Assembly (NCBI GenBank): GCA_963837635.1
Contig: CAWINY010000003.1
Coordinates: 558,001-622,000, forward strand
Direction of reading: 5' to 3'
Length of the DNA: 64,000 nt
Origin: CAWINY01 sp963837635
GTDB taxonomy: Bacteria; Acidobacteriota; Terriglobia; Terriglobales; Acidobacteriaceae
The stretch's first letter is position 1. Every line of letters begins with the position of its first letter. Below the pieces are notes generated by a model. The model had not been told where the DNA came from. It ran no database searches and saw nothing but the letters and a program-made list of their open reading frames with translations. This document shows, one piece after another, positions 25,801 to 34,680 of the stretch. The translations under genes and the position numbers were made by a program.

Positions 25801-26024
25801 ACATCTCACAAGCAGTGGGTACGGGAATCCGCTATCGCACCCCCATCGGGCCGGTGCGATTGGATTTAAGCTATAGTTTGAATCCGCCGACTTTTCCGTT
25901 TTCGGTGCAGTGTCCTGCCTCGGGCGGGACTGGGCAATGTGCAAACAAGCCCAGTGCTCTCCTGTTTCAGGCAGCGACCCTGCGGCACTTCAACTTCTTC
26001 TTCAGTATTGGGCAGTCGTTCTGA
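22836..26024 (+). CDS. BamA/Omp85 family outer-membrane assembly protein with extra POTRA units
   Basis: The 1062-aa protein starts at ATG 22836 with a signal peptide (TGLLTLCLGLALQSRAQG). About seven POTRA-like units follow, recognisable by strands such as VRDIQFHGV, IGAVTIEGS, IGDVRVTGD, VAVRIEGAK, LVEIHITVT, VHSVILTGN and VDRILVSGL. The C-terminal half (about 640-1062) is the Omp85 beta barrel, with GGPNSLRAFGLNQAGPRD and a final aromatic IGQSF suited for insertion. BamA has five POTRA domains and TamA three, so this is longer than either. Its stop overlaps the ATG of the SurA-like gene by one base, and a TamB-like gene follows, so an envelope-assembly cluster is clear. Confidence 0.9.
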   Translation: MQATKVLKTLCTTGLLTLCLGLALQSRAQGAPAGQTADAVSDPSLTDRPAVTLGSAGRFQGQTVRDIQFHGVSEDARVQQQMRDLITQAVGQPLDSAKIRDSLRALYATGRFADLQVEADHAPGGVVLVFSALENFFIGAVTIEGSRPKRPTGNQLVNASKLQLGASFTPDKLDRAIRNMKAVLAENGYYQAQIRPSEDYHTQTQQVDIAFHLDAGNQARIGDVRVTGDPGFTPREVEKISGISPGHSVTVERLRKGLTGLRKRYQKQDRLEAQVAVANRLYHPDTNLLDYVLDVQRGPTVAVRIEGAKLSRGKIKKYVPVYEEGAVDDDLLNEGRRNLRNYFETQGYFDVAIDYQRHPELNHVDVVYRVKPGEKHKLVEIHITVTPRPGAKTAYFPIDLLRDNMQVRTRTGPLSPGFYSEDMLARDAQMIASLYRNNGFAEVKVTHQVLDDYQGETGELAVRIEIDEGPQTLVHSVILTGNRAVPDALILGLLQSTEGQPYSDLNLATDRDAVESYYFNQGFPDVQVQVSAKVVPGEPQLREVVYSIQEGAQVFVDRILVSGLHYTKPSVVQRQIQLQSGEPLSQIGMLDTQRRLYDLGLFNEVDTAVQNPEGGARYKNALIELREAKRWTFNYGFGFEFQTGQPAATQFNTAPAPGVSVPKGTTPPQSGVLQAGNPQGGFGFSPRVSFGVTRLNFQGRDHTLVLSSHLGSLQKRGLISYDAPHYWNRDNLRMTLTAFYDNSRDVGTFTATRIEGSGQIQQVLDPVNQLLYGFTYRRVSVNAATLAINPNLIPLLSRPVNVGIPSFTWIRDKRRPDPLDPQRGNYTTIDTGFAGKIFGGNASFGRIVAQNSTYSPIKKKFVVARETRIGVEQPLGNQPANAAIPLPERFFAGGPNSLRAFGLNQAGPRDLLTGFPLGGNAEFINLVEIRFPPPELPYVGTNLSFALFHDFGNVFESSHQMFHSFGRWDQPNRGLCSVEATRDSCRFDYISQAVGTGIRYRTPIGPVRLDLSYSLNPPTFPFSVQCPASGGTGQCANKPSALLFQAATLRHFNFFFSIGQSF

Positions 26025-26743
26025 TGAAAGCTGTACGAGTCTTCGCATTCTTGCTGTTGGCATGTCCGCTGTTCTTCGCGGCGGAGGTGATCGACCGTCT
26101 GGTCGCGGTGGTCAACCGCCAAGTGATCCTGCAAAGCGACTGGGATGAGGCGTTGCGCTACGAGGCGTTCATGGAGGGCAAGCCGCTGACCGAGTTGACC
26201 CCGGTCGATGCCAAGGCTTCCCTGGACCGGCTAATCGACCAGCAATTGTTGCGCGAGCAGATGCACGGCTTCCACGCGTCCACGCCGATGCCGGAGGACG
26301 TGAACAGCAAACTCGAGGCGATCCGCAATCTGTATCCGAATGGCAATACGGAACCAGGGTGGCACGCGGCCCTGGCGGGTTACGGCTTATCGGAAGAGGC
26401 GGTCAAGCAGCGGGTGGCGAGGCAACTTAAGATGATGCAGTTCATCGATATGCGCCTGCGGCCCAACACGAAGATCTCGCCGCAATCCGTCGAGGACTAC
26501 TATCGCGAGAAGCTGCTGCCGCAATTGGGAGCGGCGGACCAACCGGCGCAGCTGACTACCGACGTGACCGCCAAAATCGAGGAACTGCTGACGCAGGAAA
26601 AAATCGATGAGCTGCTGACCTCGTGGTTGCACGAGTTGCGAGCACAGGCTGAGATCCAGATCCAGGCCGGCCCCGAGGTGTTGCTTCCGTCACAAACCAC
26701 CGCGTCGCGCTCGTTGGGGACTATGGCGCCGCCGAGGCGGTAG
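26024..26743 (+). CDS. SurA-like N-terminal chaperone without PPIase domain
   Basis: The 239-aa exported protein starts at ATG 26024, overlapping the barrel gene's stop (TGATG). A signal peptide (VFAFLLLACPLFFAAEV) is followed by the SurA N-terminal signature DRLVAVVNRQVILQSDWDEA and a helical chaperone core (ASLDRLIDQQLLREQ, VKQRVARQLKMMQFID). SurA of E. coli has two parvulin domains of about 100 residues each; none fits here. It is probably a periplasmic holdase for outer-membrane proteins, working with the barrel protein encoded just before it. Confidence 0.82.
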   Translation: MKAVRVFAFLLLACPLFFAAEVIDRLVAVVNRQVILQSDWDEALRYEAFMEGKPLTELTPVDAKASLDRLIDQQLLREQMHGFHASTPMPEDVNSKLEAIRNLYPNGNTEPGWHAALAGYGLSEEAVKQRVARQLKMMQFIDMRLRPNTKISPQSVEDYYREKLLPQLGAADQPAQLTTDVTAKIEELLTQEKIDELLTSWLHELRAQAEIQIQAGPEVLLPSQTTASRSLGTMAPPRR

Positions 26744-26804
26744 CGTCCAAGATTCAATAGAGGGTGTCCCAACCTACGTAATACGAGCAGCAAACGATTG
26801 GCTT

Positions 26805-26952
26805 GGTTTGAAAGGGCGCGGCTTCAGCCGCGCCGCAAAGGCACGCATGAGAGGCGGCTTTAGCCGCCGAGGGAAAATTGGCCCTCAGCCGCTAAAGCGG
26901 CTGCAAAACACAACGGTTCACGGCGCGGCTGAAGCCGTGCCCTTTCAAACCA
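26805..26952. repeat. Intergenic palindrome with GCGGCTTCAGCCGC words
   Basis: The left arm GGTTTGAAAGGGCGCGGCTT returns in reverse at 26924-26952. Nested inner words (GGCGGCTTTAGCCGCC, CAGCCGCTAAAGCGGCTG) are palindromes themselves. A related element is at 49514-49657. The rest of 26744-27048 has no gene. Confidence 0.75.
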
Positions 26953-27048
26953 GCGCCCCTTAATGTGCGGTATTTGTGACGCTCTAGTCCGATATTGGTT
27001 AGGGTGAGTGTCCCGCCGGATTCATCTGCGAGGACCACGGCATAGGCG

Positions 27049-30000
27049 ATGGCCGAAGACAATCCAGCTCCGCAGCGGCACGACTCCCCACCACCGCGAA
27101 GTGGTGGCCGGTTTCGTCTCTGGCTGGCGGTTCTGGTCGGCTTGGCGGCTTTGGCCATTCTTCTTTACGCGGCTTGGTACTCGCGACGGCCACAGTTTCA
27201 AGCCTGGGTGCGAGCCCAGGCCATTGCGCGGCTTGAGGCGGCCACCGGCGGCCGCGTGGAACTGGGTGAGCTGCACTGCAAGCTATTCAAGCTGGAGTTC
27301 GAGGCGCGCAAGCTCACCGTCCATGGCCGCGAGGCGCCGGACCAGGCACCCTACATCTTCGTCCAGCGAGTGTATTTGCGCGCCAGGATCTTATCCCTGC
27401 TCGAGCACAAGTTCGGCGTGTACTCCATCGTAGTGGAGCAGCCCGCGATCCACCTGATCGTTTATCCCGACGGAAGCACCAATCAGCCGGAGCCGCCCAG
27501 CCGGGGCAATTCCTCCGCCGTGCAGACGCTCTTTGACCTGAGTGCCAGGCGCGCCGAAGTTCATGATGGCACGCTGCTATTGACCAGCAGCCAGCCCGGA
27601 CCGCAAGCGGGTGCGCCGTCACGTTCCGGCTGGAGTCGTCTGGTGCCCTTCGAATTTTCCGGAGACGATCTGGCCGCACTGCTCAGCTACGACACGCGCA
27701 AAGCCCGCTATGACGGCCAACTTCATCTGGGCAAACTTGATGTGAAACTCCGGGACCTGCGGCCCTTTTCGGTATCCGCCGAGGCTCAGCTCTCGCTGTG
27801 GCGCAATCTGCTGACGTTCAGATCACTGAAGTTAAATTCGGGGCGGTCGACCCTGCGGGCAAGCGGCGATCTGCGCGACTTCAATCAGCCGCAGCTTTTC
27901 GCTCAGTACAACGCCAGCCTCGACGTGGAACAAGTAGCGGCTACCGCCCGCGTCCCCCAGGTGCGCGGGGGCACGGTCGAGGTCAGCGGCAGCGGCACGT
28001 GGACGGCTGAGGACTTCTCTTCCACGGGCAAACTGGACGGGCGCAATCTGGGGTATGACCAAGGCGTCCTGCACCTCCGGGATGGAGGCCTGGGCGCGAA
28101 CTTCGGCATCACCAATCGGAAGTTCACTGTGACTAACATTGTCGCGCGCCTCTTTGGCGGCACGGCCACGGGAAGCGCCGAGGTCACCGACTGGATGCAC
28201 GTGCTGCCGGCCAGCGCTCTGGTCGAGCGCCGCCCGGGTGAGGCCAGGATTGGCGCTCCCGTGCAGCGCGGTTCGATCAAGCTGAAGGTCGCGGATCTCC
28301 GGATGTCTGCCCTCGCTTCCGCGCTCTCGTCGCGCGACTTGCCGCTGGATCGCCTGCGGTGGGGAGCCACCACCTCGGGCACGGTGGATGCACATTGGGT
28401 CCGCTCGCCGGTAGACGCCGTGGTGGACATCGTGGCCGATGTTAAACCGGTCGCGAATCCCGCACGCGGCGAACTGCCGCTGACCGGCAGTACGCAAGGA
28501 TCGTTCCGAGCCGCCGCCAAGGTGTTTGATATCGACCATCTCACGCTGGCCACCAATGCGACCAAGCTAACCGCCTCGGGTCAATTGGGCGCGGTCACCG
28601 CCAGCTTGAATGTTACGGCCGAGAGCTCGAACCTGGGCGAATTGGGTCCCCTGATTGCCGTTGTCGCGAAGGGCGGCGTCCCGGTGGAGGTGGCTGGCCA
28701 AGCTTCATTCACCGGCCAAGTGAACGGCAAGCTGGCGGGGCCGACGATCAGCGGTGCAGTGCAGCTGACGAATTTCGACTATCTCTATGAGCCGAAGACT
28801 GTGTGGGCCGGGTCTCCGACCCGTCCCAGAGATGGGACGGGTCGAAGACCCGGCCCACACGAACCCGTCCCACACGCCCAAGCTTCATCTAAACGCATTC
28901 ACTGGGACACGGCCTCGGCGACCATCGTCTATTCGCCCACCCAGATCACGGCAAGAGATGGGGTGCTGAAGCACGGCGCTGCGACGGTGAAGTTTGATCT
29001 CGATTCTCAGCTCACGAAGGGCAGCATCACCGACAACTCCCGGTTTGCGCTACGCGCCGACGTTGCCGCCGCGGATGTGCGCGAACTGCAGCAACTCGCA
29101 GGCACGGATTATCCCGTGACCGGCACGTTGCGCTGCTCGGTTAAGGCCAGCGGCACCCCGGAGAATCCGCAGGGCAACGGCTCGCTGCAACTCACGAATG
29201 CGACCATCCACGGCGAACCGTTTCAACGCATTGTGAGCGAGGTGCGCTTTGCCGATCACGAGGCGCAACTGACCAACATCGACGCGACGCACCGGATGGC
29301 GCACATCACGGGCGCGGCGGCGTACAACCTGACTGTCCGCACCTTCCGCTTCGATCTGCGTGGCGGCACCTTCAACCTGGCGAACCTGCAACAGCTTCAG
29401 ACTTCAAGGACGCAGGTCTCGGGTGCGCTTGATTTCCGGGCCTCGGGTTCGGGCACCGAGGAAGCGCCGGTCATCAACTTTGATCTCAACCTGCGCAACC
29501 TAGTGCTGAATGGCGAGCGCATGGACGACCTGGTGGCTACGGGCGTGACCCGGGGTGCGGATCTGAAGTTCTCCGCCCACTCGACTCCACCCGACTCGAA
29601 GCTGGTGGTCGATGGCGACGTGCACCTGCGCGGCGATTTCCCGGCCAAGCTGCAACTTCGCATGAGCCGCCTGGATGTCGACCCGCTGCTGCGCGCATTT
29701 CTCAAGGGCCATCTTACGGGACATTCGCAGGTCGTAGGGCAAGCCGAGATCAGCGGGCCCCTCAAGCGGCCGCGCGATTTGAGCGTCCAGGGCGAGCTGG
29801 CGCAGTTCAGAGCCGAGCTGGAGAACCTCCATGTCGAGAATCGGGGGCCGATCCGCATTGCTCTGGCCGCGGAGACCGTCCGCCTCGAGCAGTTGCACCT
29901 GGTGGCGCAAGACACGGACCTGGCCGCATCAGGCACGGTGGAGCTCAGCGGGAGGCGAACCCTGAACCTCCGCGCCAATGGGGGCGTGAATCTGAAGCTG

Positions 30001-31245
30001 GTCCAGACACTCTATCCCGACTACCAATCTTCCGGCACCTTGGCGATGGACTTGAGGCTCGGGGGCACAGTAGACAAACCATTACTGCTGGGTGAGGCGA
30101 CGGTCAGTGACGGAGCGCTCGCCTACACCGACCTGCCGAACGGCCTGAGCGACATCAACGGCTCGCTGGCCTTCAATCAAGACCGGATGGTGGTGCAGAA
30201 GATGACCGCCAAGACCGGAGGCGGCTCGCTGCAACTGAGCGGATTCATGGTGCTTGGCGCGCGAGGGCTTAGCCTTAACCTGGAGGCGCACACCGACGAG
30301 ATGCGCTTGCGCTATCCCCAGGGCATCAGCTCTATGGCCAACGCGGACCTGCGGCTGCTGGGGACCAGCCAAGCGGCGGTGCTGAGCGGGCAGGTAGTCA
30401 TCACCCGCTTTGGCCTGACCCCGCAGTTCGACTTGGCGAACTTCCTGGCGCGCAGCAAACAAAACGTCGAGGTGGTGAATCCCAATTCCGCCGCCAACCA
30501 GGTGCGGCTCGATCTCCACGTGGTGTCCACGCCCGAGCTGCAGGTGCAGACCTCGCTGGCGAAACTTTCCGGCGACGTGGATCTGCGCATCCGCGGCACC
30601 TTGGTAAAGCCGGTGGTGCTCGGCCGGGTCAACATCATCGAGGGCCAGGTGGTGTTCCAAGGCACCAAGTACCAACTGGAGCGTGGTGAGATCACGTTTG
30701 TCAATCCGACGCGCATCGAGCCGGTGGTGGATATCGACGCCAGCACGCGGGTGCGGGATTACGACATCACCCTCGGGTTCCACGGCCCTTCCGATAAGCT
30801 GAGCACCAACTACCGCTCCGACCCGCCGCTGGCGACGGCCGACATCATTGCCTTGCTGGCCTTCGGACGCACGCGGGAAGAAGCGGCGCTGCAGTCGAGC
30901 GCCAATAACACCTTTACCGAGAGCGCTTCCAACGCGATTCTCGGCCAGGCTTTGAACACGGCCGTCAGCAGCCGGGTGCAGAGACTGTTCGGGGTCAGCC
31001 GCCTTAAGATTGATCCCCAGGTCGGCGGTGCGGAAAACAACGCCGGCGCGGCGCGGGTCACCATCGAACAGCAAGTCTCGAACAATCTGACCATCACCTA
31101 CATCACCGACGTAACGCGCGGCAACAGCAACCAGCAGGTGATCCAGGCGGAGTACAACGTCTCGAAAAACGTCTCCCTGGTGGCGGTACGCGACCAGTAC
31201 GGTGTGGTGGGATTCGACGTACGCATCCGCCAGCGCAGACGCTGA
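27049..31245 (+). CDS. TamB-like translocation and assembly protein (DUF490)
   Basis: The 1398-aa protein has one N-terminal membrane segment (WLAVLVGLAALAILLYAAW) and a long run of beta-rich repeats of AsmA/TamB type. The C-terminal DUF490 region includes GRVNIIEGQVVFQGTKYQLERG's core, VDIDASTRVRDYDITL and LLAFGRTREEAALQ, typical of TamB. TamB bridges the two membranes, works with an Omp85 partner and is now linked to phospholipid transport. The Omp85 gene lies 1 kb upstream on the same strand. At 28801-28860 a 60-bp palindrome is inserted in frame (residues 585-604), leaving the frame open. Start ATG 27049. Confidence 0.9.
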   Translation: MAEDNPAPQRHDSPPPRSGGRFRLWLAVLVGLAALAILLYAAWYSRRPQFQAWVRAQAIARLEAATGGRVELGELHCKLFKLEFEARKLTVHGREAPDQAPYIFVQRVYLRARILSLLEHKFGVYSIVVEQPAIHLIVYPDGSTNQPEPPSRGNSSAVQTLFDLSARRAEVHDGTLLLTSSQPGPQAGAPSRSGWSRLVPFEFSGDDLAALLSYDTRKARYDGQLHLGKLDVKLRDLRPFSVSAEAQLSLWRNLLTFRSLKLNSGRSTLRASGDLRDFNQPQLFAQYNASLDVEQVAATARVPQVRGGTVEVSGSGTWTAEDFSSTGKLDGRNLGYDQGVLHLRDGGLGANFGITNRKFTVTNIVARLFGGTATGSAEVTDWMHVLPASALVERRPGEARIGAPVQRGSIKLKVADLRMSALASALSSRDLPLDRLRWGATTSGTVDAHWVRSPVDAVVDIVADVKPVANPARGELPLTGSTQGSFRAAAKVFDIDHLTLATNATKLTASGQLGAVTASLNVTAESSNLGELGPLIAVVAKGGVPVEVAGQASFTGQVNGKLAGPTISGAVQLTNFDYLYEPKTVWAGSPTRPRDGTGRRPGPHEPVPHAQASSKRIHWDTASATIVYSPTQITARDGVLKHGAATVKFDLDSQLTKGSITDNSRFALRADVAAADVRELQQLAGTDYPVTGTLRCSVKASGTPENPQGNGSLQLTNATIHGEPFQRIVSEVRFADHEAQLTNIDATHRMAHITGAAAYNLTVRTFRFDLRGGTFNLANLQQLQTSRTQVSGALDFRASGSGTEEAPVINFDLNLRNLVLNGERMDDLVATGVTRGADLKFSAHSTPPDSKLVVDGDVHLRGDFPAKLQLRMSRLDVDPLLRAFLKGHLTGHSQVVGQAEISGPLKRPRDLSVQGELAQFRAELENLHVENRGPIRIALAAETVRLEQLHLVAQDTDLAASGTVELSGRRTLNLRANGGVNLKLVQTLYPDYQSSGTLAMDLRLGGTVDKPLLLGEATVSDGALAYTDLPNGLSDINGSLAFNQDRMVVQKMTAKTGGGSLQLSGFMVLGARGLSLNLEAHTDEMRLRYPQGISSMANADLRLLGTSQAAVLSGQVVITRFGLTPQFDLANFLARSKQNVEVVNPNSAANQVRLDLHVVSTPELQVQTSLAKLSGDVDLRIRGTLVKPVVLGRVNIIEGQVVFQGTKYQLERGEITFVNPTRIEPVVDIDASTRVRDYDITLGFHGPSDKLSTNYRSDPPLATADIIALLAFGRTREEAALQSSANNTFTESASNAILGQALNTAVSSRVQRLFGVSRLKIDPQVGGAENNAGAARVTIEQQVSNNLTITYITDVTRGNSNQQVIQAEYNVSKNVSLVAVRDQYGVVGFDVRIRQRRR
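28801..28860. repeat. In-frame 60-bp palindrome inside the TamB-like gene
   Basis: Two 28-base arms (28801-28828 and 28833-28860) pair with a single mismatch around GAGA. The length is exactly 20 codons and adds the residues VWAGSPTRPRDGTGRRPGPH, unlike the beta-strand sequence on either side. This looks like a mobile or exapted palindromic repeat that landed in a coding region. Confidence 0.88.
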
Positions 31246-31249
31246 GTCT

Positions 31250-31402
31250 TGTCATTCCGAGCGCCCGGGTTTCCACCCCAAAACGCGCAAAGGCGGGCGC
31301 GAGGCATCTGCAGTTCCCTCAACCGCGCCGGTAGTGTGAGCCGGTAGTGTGAAAGGAACTGCAGATTCCTCCCCTTCGCTTCGCTCCGGCTCGGAATGAC
31401 AA
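31250..31402. repeat. Intergenic palindrome with GTCATTCCGAGC arms
   Basis: GTCATTCCGAGCGCC at the left end is answered by GGCTCGGAATGAC at 31388-31400. CTGCAGTTCC and GGAACTGCAG form an inner pair. It separates two convergent genes and could end transcription from both. Confidence 0.7.
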
Positions 31403-31443
31403 ATGTTCTCTTCCTCAGCGTCCTCCGCGGTGAAGAGGTTTTC

Positions 31444-32643
31444 TTACTCCACTTGGTGCTTGGCGGTATAGCCCTCGCGGGCCACGATGGTCGGTTTGAC
31501 CGTCCTGCCATGCTGATCTTTGATGGTCAGTGGCCCGCCATTGGGCGCTTGCAGCTCGATCTTCAGCTTGCGGTAGGTTCCGTCCAGCTTGGCGTTGGCC
31601 GGATGGTAGGCCAGCGTGTACTGGTTGCGGATGGACTGGCCGATATCGCGGAAGTCCTCCGGGAACTCCGCCTGGAAGCGCGGAAAGTACGCGCGCCCCC
31701 CGGTCAAGCGGGCAAAAGTATTCATCTGGTTATCGGCCTGCAAGAAATCCATCTGGGCGATGCCGTTGGGCGTCATCAGATTGCCGCTGCAGGGCAGCGA
31801 GCCGGTGGCGTGCATCGCTTCGGCAACGAGCCGGATGTGCTGGCCGGTGCCGATCGGGAAGATCGTTACCCCAGGGGTGGCGCGGATCTTCTTCAGCACT
31901 TGGTCGAAATTGATCTTGCTGAACGAATCGCAGCCGCTGGAGACCAGGACGATGAATTTGCGCCCCTCGACGCCGTCCAACCGGTCCAGCGTGTCATAGA
32001 GCGCGTCGAAGAGGTTGGTCTCGCTAAACGTGGGAATCCGCAACGAGTTCAGCCCCTGCTGGACTGCGCTTTTGTCGTGGGTGAAGTCGGTCAGGATGTG
32101 CGGCTTGATGTCGTAGGAGATCAGCGCAATCCAGTCGTCCTTTTTCAGGGTGTCGGCAAAGCTGTAGGCCGCGTTCAGGGCGTCATAGACGAAGGCATAG
32201 TTGGTGGAAGCGAACTCTACCAGCAGCGCGGCGGTGATGGGCGCCTCGGAGCGGGCGAAATGCGTGATCGCCTGGGGAACCCCATCCTCGAAAACCTTGA
32301 AGTTGTCTTGCTGCAGGTTGGGGATGAACTGCCCGTCCTTGGTAGTGACCGTGACATCGACGTTCACCAGCGGAACATCCTTGGTGATCGAATACTCCGG
32401 CAGGTTCTCGACCTTGGCCGGCTTGGGCGGGGGAGGCTCGGGTGGCTTCTCGCCGGTCTTCGGGATAACCATCGGCCCGGTGTCTCCCTCGGGACCGCCA
32501 GCCTCGGCCGGCGCCTGTTGCTGCGTGCTCGGCTGAGGAGTCTTAGAAGTAGAATCCTGTGCCCGGGCGGTCAGGGCAAGCGCCAAAAACGCAAAACCCA
32601 GCGCAAGGATTAAGGCCGTTTTACCCTTTAAAAGTGGTGACAT
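31444..32643 (-). CDS. Secreted VWFA-domain protein (acidobacterial family)
   Basis: The 399-aa protein has a signal peptide (LILALGFAFLALALTARAQD), a Pro/Gln-rich linker (about 30-75), a short beta domain with VNVDVTVTTKDGQF, and a von Willebrand A-like domain. The VWFA part includes LLVEFASTNYAF, SETNLFDALYDTL and KFIVLVSSG. The DxSxS metal site is not clearly kept, so metal binding is doubtful. The C-terminal part (RNQYTLAYHP, YRKLKIEL) is typical of the large family named after Acidobacteria. Exported; its partner is unknown. It diverges from the S55 gene. Confidence 0.88.
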   Translation of the reverse strand: MSPLLKGKTALILALGFAFLALALTARAQDSTSKTPQPSTQQQAPAEAGGPEGDTGPMVIPKTGEKPPEPPPPKPAKVENLPEYSITKDVPLVNVDVTVTTKDGQFIPNLQQDNFKVFEDGVPQAITHFARSEAPITAALLVEFASTNYAFVYDALNAAYSFADTLKKDDWIALISYDIKPHILTDFTHDKSAVQQGLNSLRIPTFSETNLFDALYDTLDRLDGVEGRKFIVLVSSGCDSFSKINFDQVLKKIRATPGVTIFPIGTGQHIRLVAEAMHATGSLPCSGNLMTPNGIAQMDFLQADNQMNTFARLTGGRAYFPRFQAEFPEDFRDIGQSIRNQYTLAYHPANAKLDGTYRKLKIELQAPNGGPLTIKDQHGRTVKPTIVAREGYTAKHQVE

Positions 32644-32716
32644 AGCAAAGCCTCTGAGCAGAGACTCATGCTAATATATGGGCCAAGTCTCTGCATCTGG
32701 ATCCTAGCCGGAGCCG

Positions 32717-32736
32717 TGTTTACTTAAGTGTAAACA
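32717..32736. promoter_or_regulatory. Inverted repeat in the divergent promoter region
   Basis: TGTTTAC and GTAAACA are separated by six bases, in the 190-bp gap between the divergent VWFA and S55 genes. The size and position fit an operator for a dimeric regulator. No matching second copy is seen, apart from a TGTTTACA half-site near 58953. Confidence 0.4.
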
Positions 32737-32833
32737 TTATCCGATCTAAGTGTTTTCCCTGTTGGCAGCTCACGTGCGGGATAGGGTAGCATCGCTCCAG
32801 GTCTTCAGGACCCAGTCTCGCACTGGTAGCGGT

Positions 32834-34678
32834 ATGAAACTAGTGGTTATCGCCTTCTTCGTCTTTGCCCTCCTGCTTGCCCCCGGGGCAGGTTTTTGTT
32901 CCACCTCAGCCAACGCAAATCCGGCAGTCCAAACCATTGCCGTGGCGCAAATCCACGCTGGCCAGAAGGGCGTGGCTTATACCGTGTTTGAGGGCGTCAA
33001 GCCTGAACCCATGGATCTGACCGTGCTCGGCGTTTTAAAAGATGCCAACGGTCCCAAGGGCGACCTCATCCTGGTCCGGCTGGAAGGTAAGAAAGTCGAA
33101 TACACGGGCGTGGTTGCCGGCATGAGCGGCAGCCCGGTTTACATCGACGGCAAACTGGCGGGCGCGCTGGCCTTCCGCATTGGCGAGTTCTCCAAGGAAC
33201 CGATCGCCGGGGTCACGCCCATCGCGCAGATGCTCGAGATCAATGCCATGGATTCCACCTCCGGTGCCGACGCTCAAGCCGACCCCGACGAGCACGGAAC
33301 GCTTGGTGGAACGGAGCCGCTCTCCGGAAAGGCGAGCAATCGCCCCACCGTCAGCAGGACCGCCTCACCCGGCCTATCGAGCGATCTGGGGAGTCTCAAC
33401 AATTATCTGACGCCGATTGGCGCCCCGCTGGTGTTCAACGGCTTCACCGAAGACGCGATCCGCCAATTCACCGCGCAGTTCGCGGCTGCTGGAATCACGC
33501 CGGTGATGGGCACCGGCTCGGTCAGCGACACGCCCCAGCCGGAACCGCTGGTGCCGGGTTCATCGGTCAGCGCCGTGCTGGTGCGCGGGGACATGAACAT
33601 CGCGGCCACCTGCACCGTCACCTACGTTGACGCCGACCGGCTGCTCGCCTGCGGCCACCCGCTGACCCAGTTCGGCCGGGTGGACATGCCGATGTACAAA
33701 GCCCAGGTGCTTGCCACCCTGCCGTCGCCAGCCAACGCCTTCAAGATCGTCAATACCACCGAGGCGGTCGGCTCCTTCGTGCAGGACCGCCATACCGGCA
33801 TCATGGGCCGCTTCAACCGCGAGCCGAAGATGATCCCGGTCACGCTGACCATCCACGACGATCACGGCCCATCCAAGACGTTCCACTATGAGGTTCTGAA
33901 CAACGCCAAGATGACGCCCGTGCTCATGATGAGCACCGTCTTCAGCGCCTTGCAAGGCACCAACGACTACGGCGAGGACGTGACTTTCCGCATGCAGGGC
34001 CGCATCCGCGTGAATGGCTTTCCCGCGGTCGGCATGCAGAACATGTTTGCACCCATGGACGCGGGCCAGCCCGCCGCTTACGGGGTTGCGACTGCCATCG
34101 GCGAGCGCTTTAGCCGCATCTACGAGAATCCGTATGCCGCGCCCACCATCCGGGGCGTGGACATGGACGTGAAGCTGGTTCGTGAGCGCCGCTTCGCCCG
34201 CTTGGAGAGCGCGCGCACGGACGTGACCGAAGCCCGCCCCGGCGACGAGATCGTCATCGAGGCCGCGCTCCGCCCGTACCGCGGTGAACGCATCGTGCGC
34301 CAGATCCCGGTGCGGATTCCGACTTCCACCCCGCGCGGCAACCTGCACATTCTGGTTAGCGATGGCGACACCATCGACCACGCCCGCCGCCTGGACAACG
34401 CCTTGAACAAGCGCCTGGATCTGGCTTCGACCATCGCCCTGCTCAACAAGGAGCATCCCAACACGCGCTTGTACGTGTCGCTGATGGAAGCCAATCCCGA
34501 GGCCATGGTGGATGACAAGGTCATGCCCGCCCTGCCGCTTTCCGTGATGAACGTGATGGAAGGCATGCGCGGCACCCAGGACATGGTCGTCACCGGCGAG
34601 TCCAACGTGAACGAGGCCTCCACCCCGCTGGACTACGTGGTCTCCGGCTCGCAGGTGATCACGGTGAGCATCAAGTAA
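32834..34678 (+). CDS. SpoIVB-like S55 family peptidase
   Basis: The 614-aa protein starts at ATG 32834 with a signal peptide (VVIAFFVFALLLAPGAGFC). Early in the chain is GVVAGMSGSPVYIDGK, which holds the GMSGSP nucleophile serine motif of S55 peptidases; LLACGHPLTQFG further on resembles the family's GH block. The C-terminal 250 residues are beta-rich and of unknown role. SpoIVB of Bacillus cleaves SpoIVFA in sporulation; here sporulation is not expected, so the substrate is probably an envelope or secreted protein. The N-terminal PDZ of SpoIVB is not evident. Confidence 0.82.
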   Translation: MKLVVIAFFVFALLLAPGAGFCSTSANANPAVQTIAVAQIHAGQKGVAYTVFEGVKPEPMDLTVLGVLKDANGPKGDLILVRLEGKKVEYTGVVAGMSGSPVYIDGKLAGALAFRIGEFSKEPIAGVTPIAQMLEINAMDSTSGADAQADPDEHGTLGGTEPLSGKASNRPTVSRTASPGLSSDLGSLNNYLTPIGAPLVFNGFTEDAIRQFTAQFAAAGITPVMGTGSVSDTPQPEPLVPGSSVSAVLVRGDMNIAATCTVTYVDADRLLACGHPLTQFGRVDMPMYKAQVLATLPSPANAFKIVNTTEAVGSFVQDRHTGIMGRFNREPKMIPVTLTIHDDHGPSKTFHYEVLNNAKMTPVLMMSTVFSALQGTNDYGEDVTFRMQGRIRVNGFPAVGMQNMFAPMDAGQPAAYGVATAIGERFSRIYENPYAAPTIRGVDMDVKLVRERRFARLESARTDVTEARPGDEIVIEAALRPYRGERIVRQIPVRIPTSTPRGNLHILVSDGDTIDHARRLDNALNKRLDLASTIALLNKEHPNTRLYVSLMEANPEAMVDDKVMPALPLSVMNVMEGMRGTQDMVVTGESNVNEASTPLDYVVSGSQVITVSIK

Positions 34679-34680
34679 AT

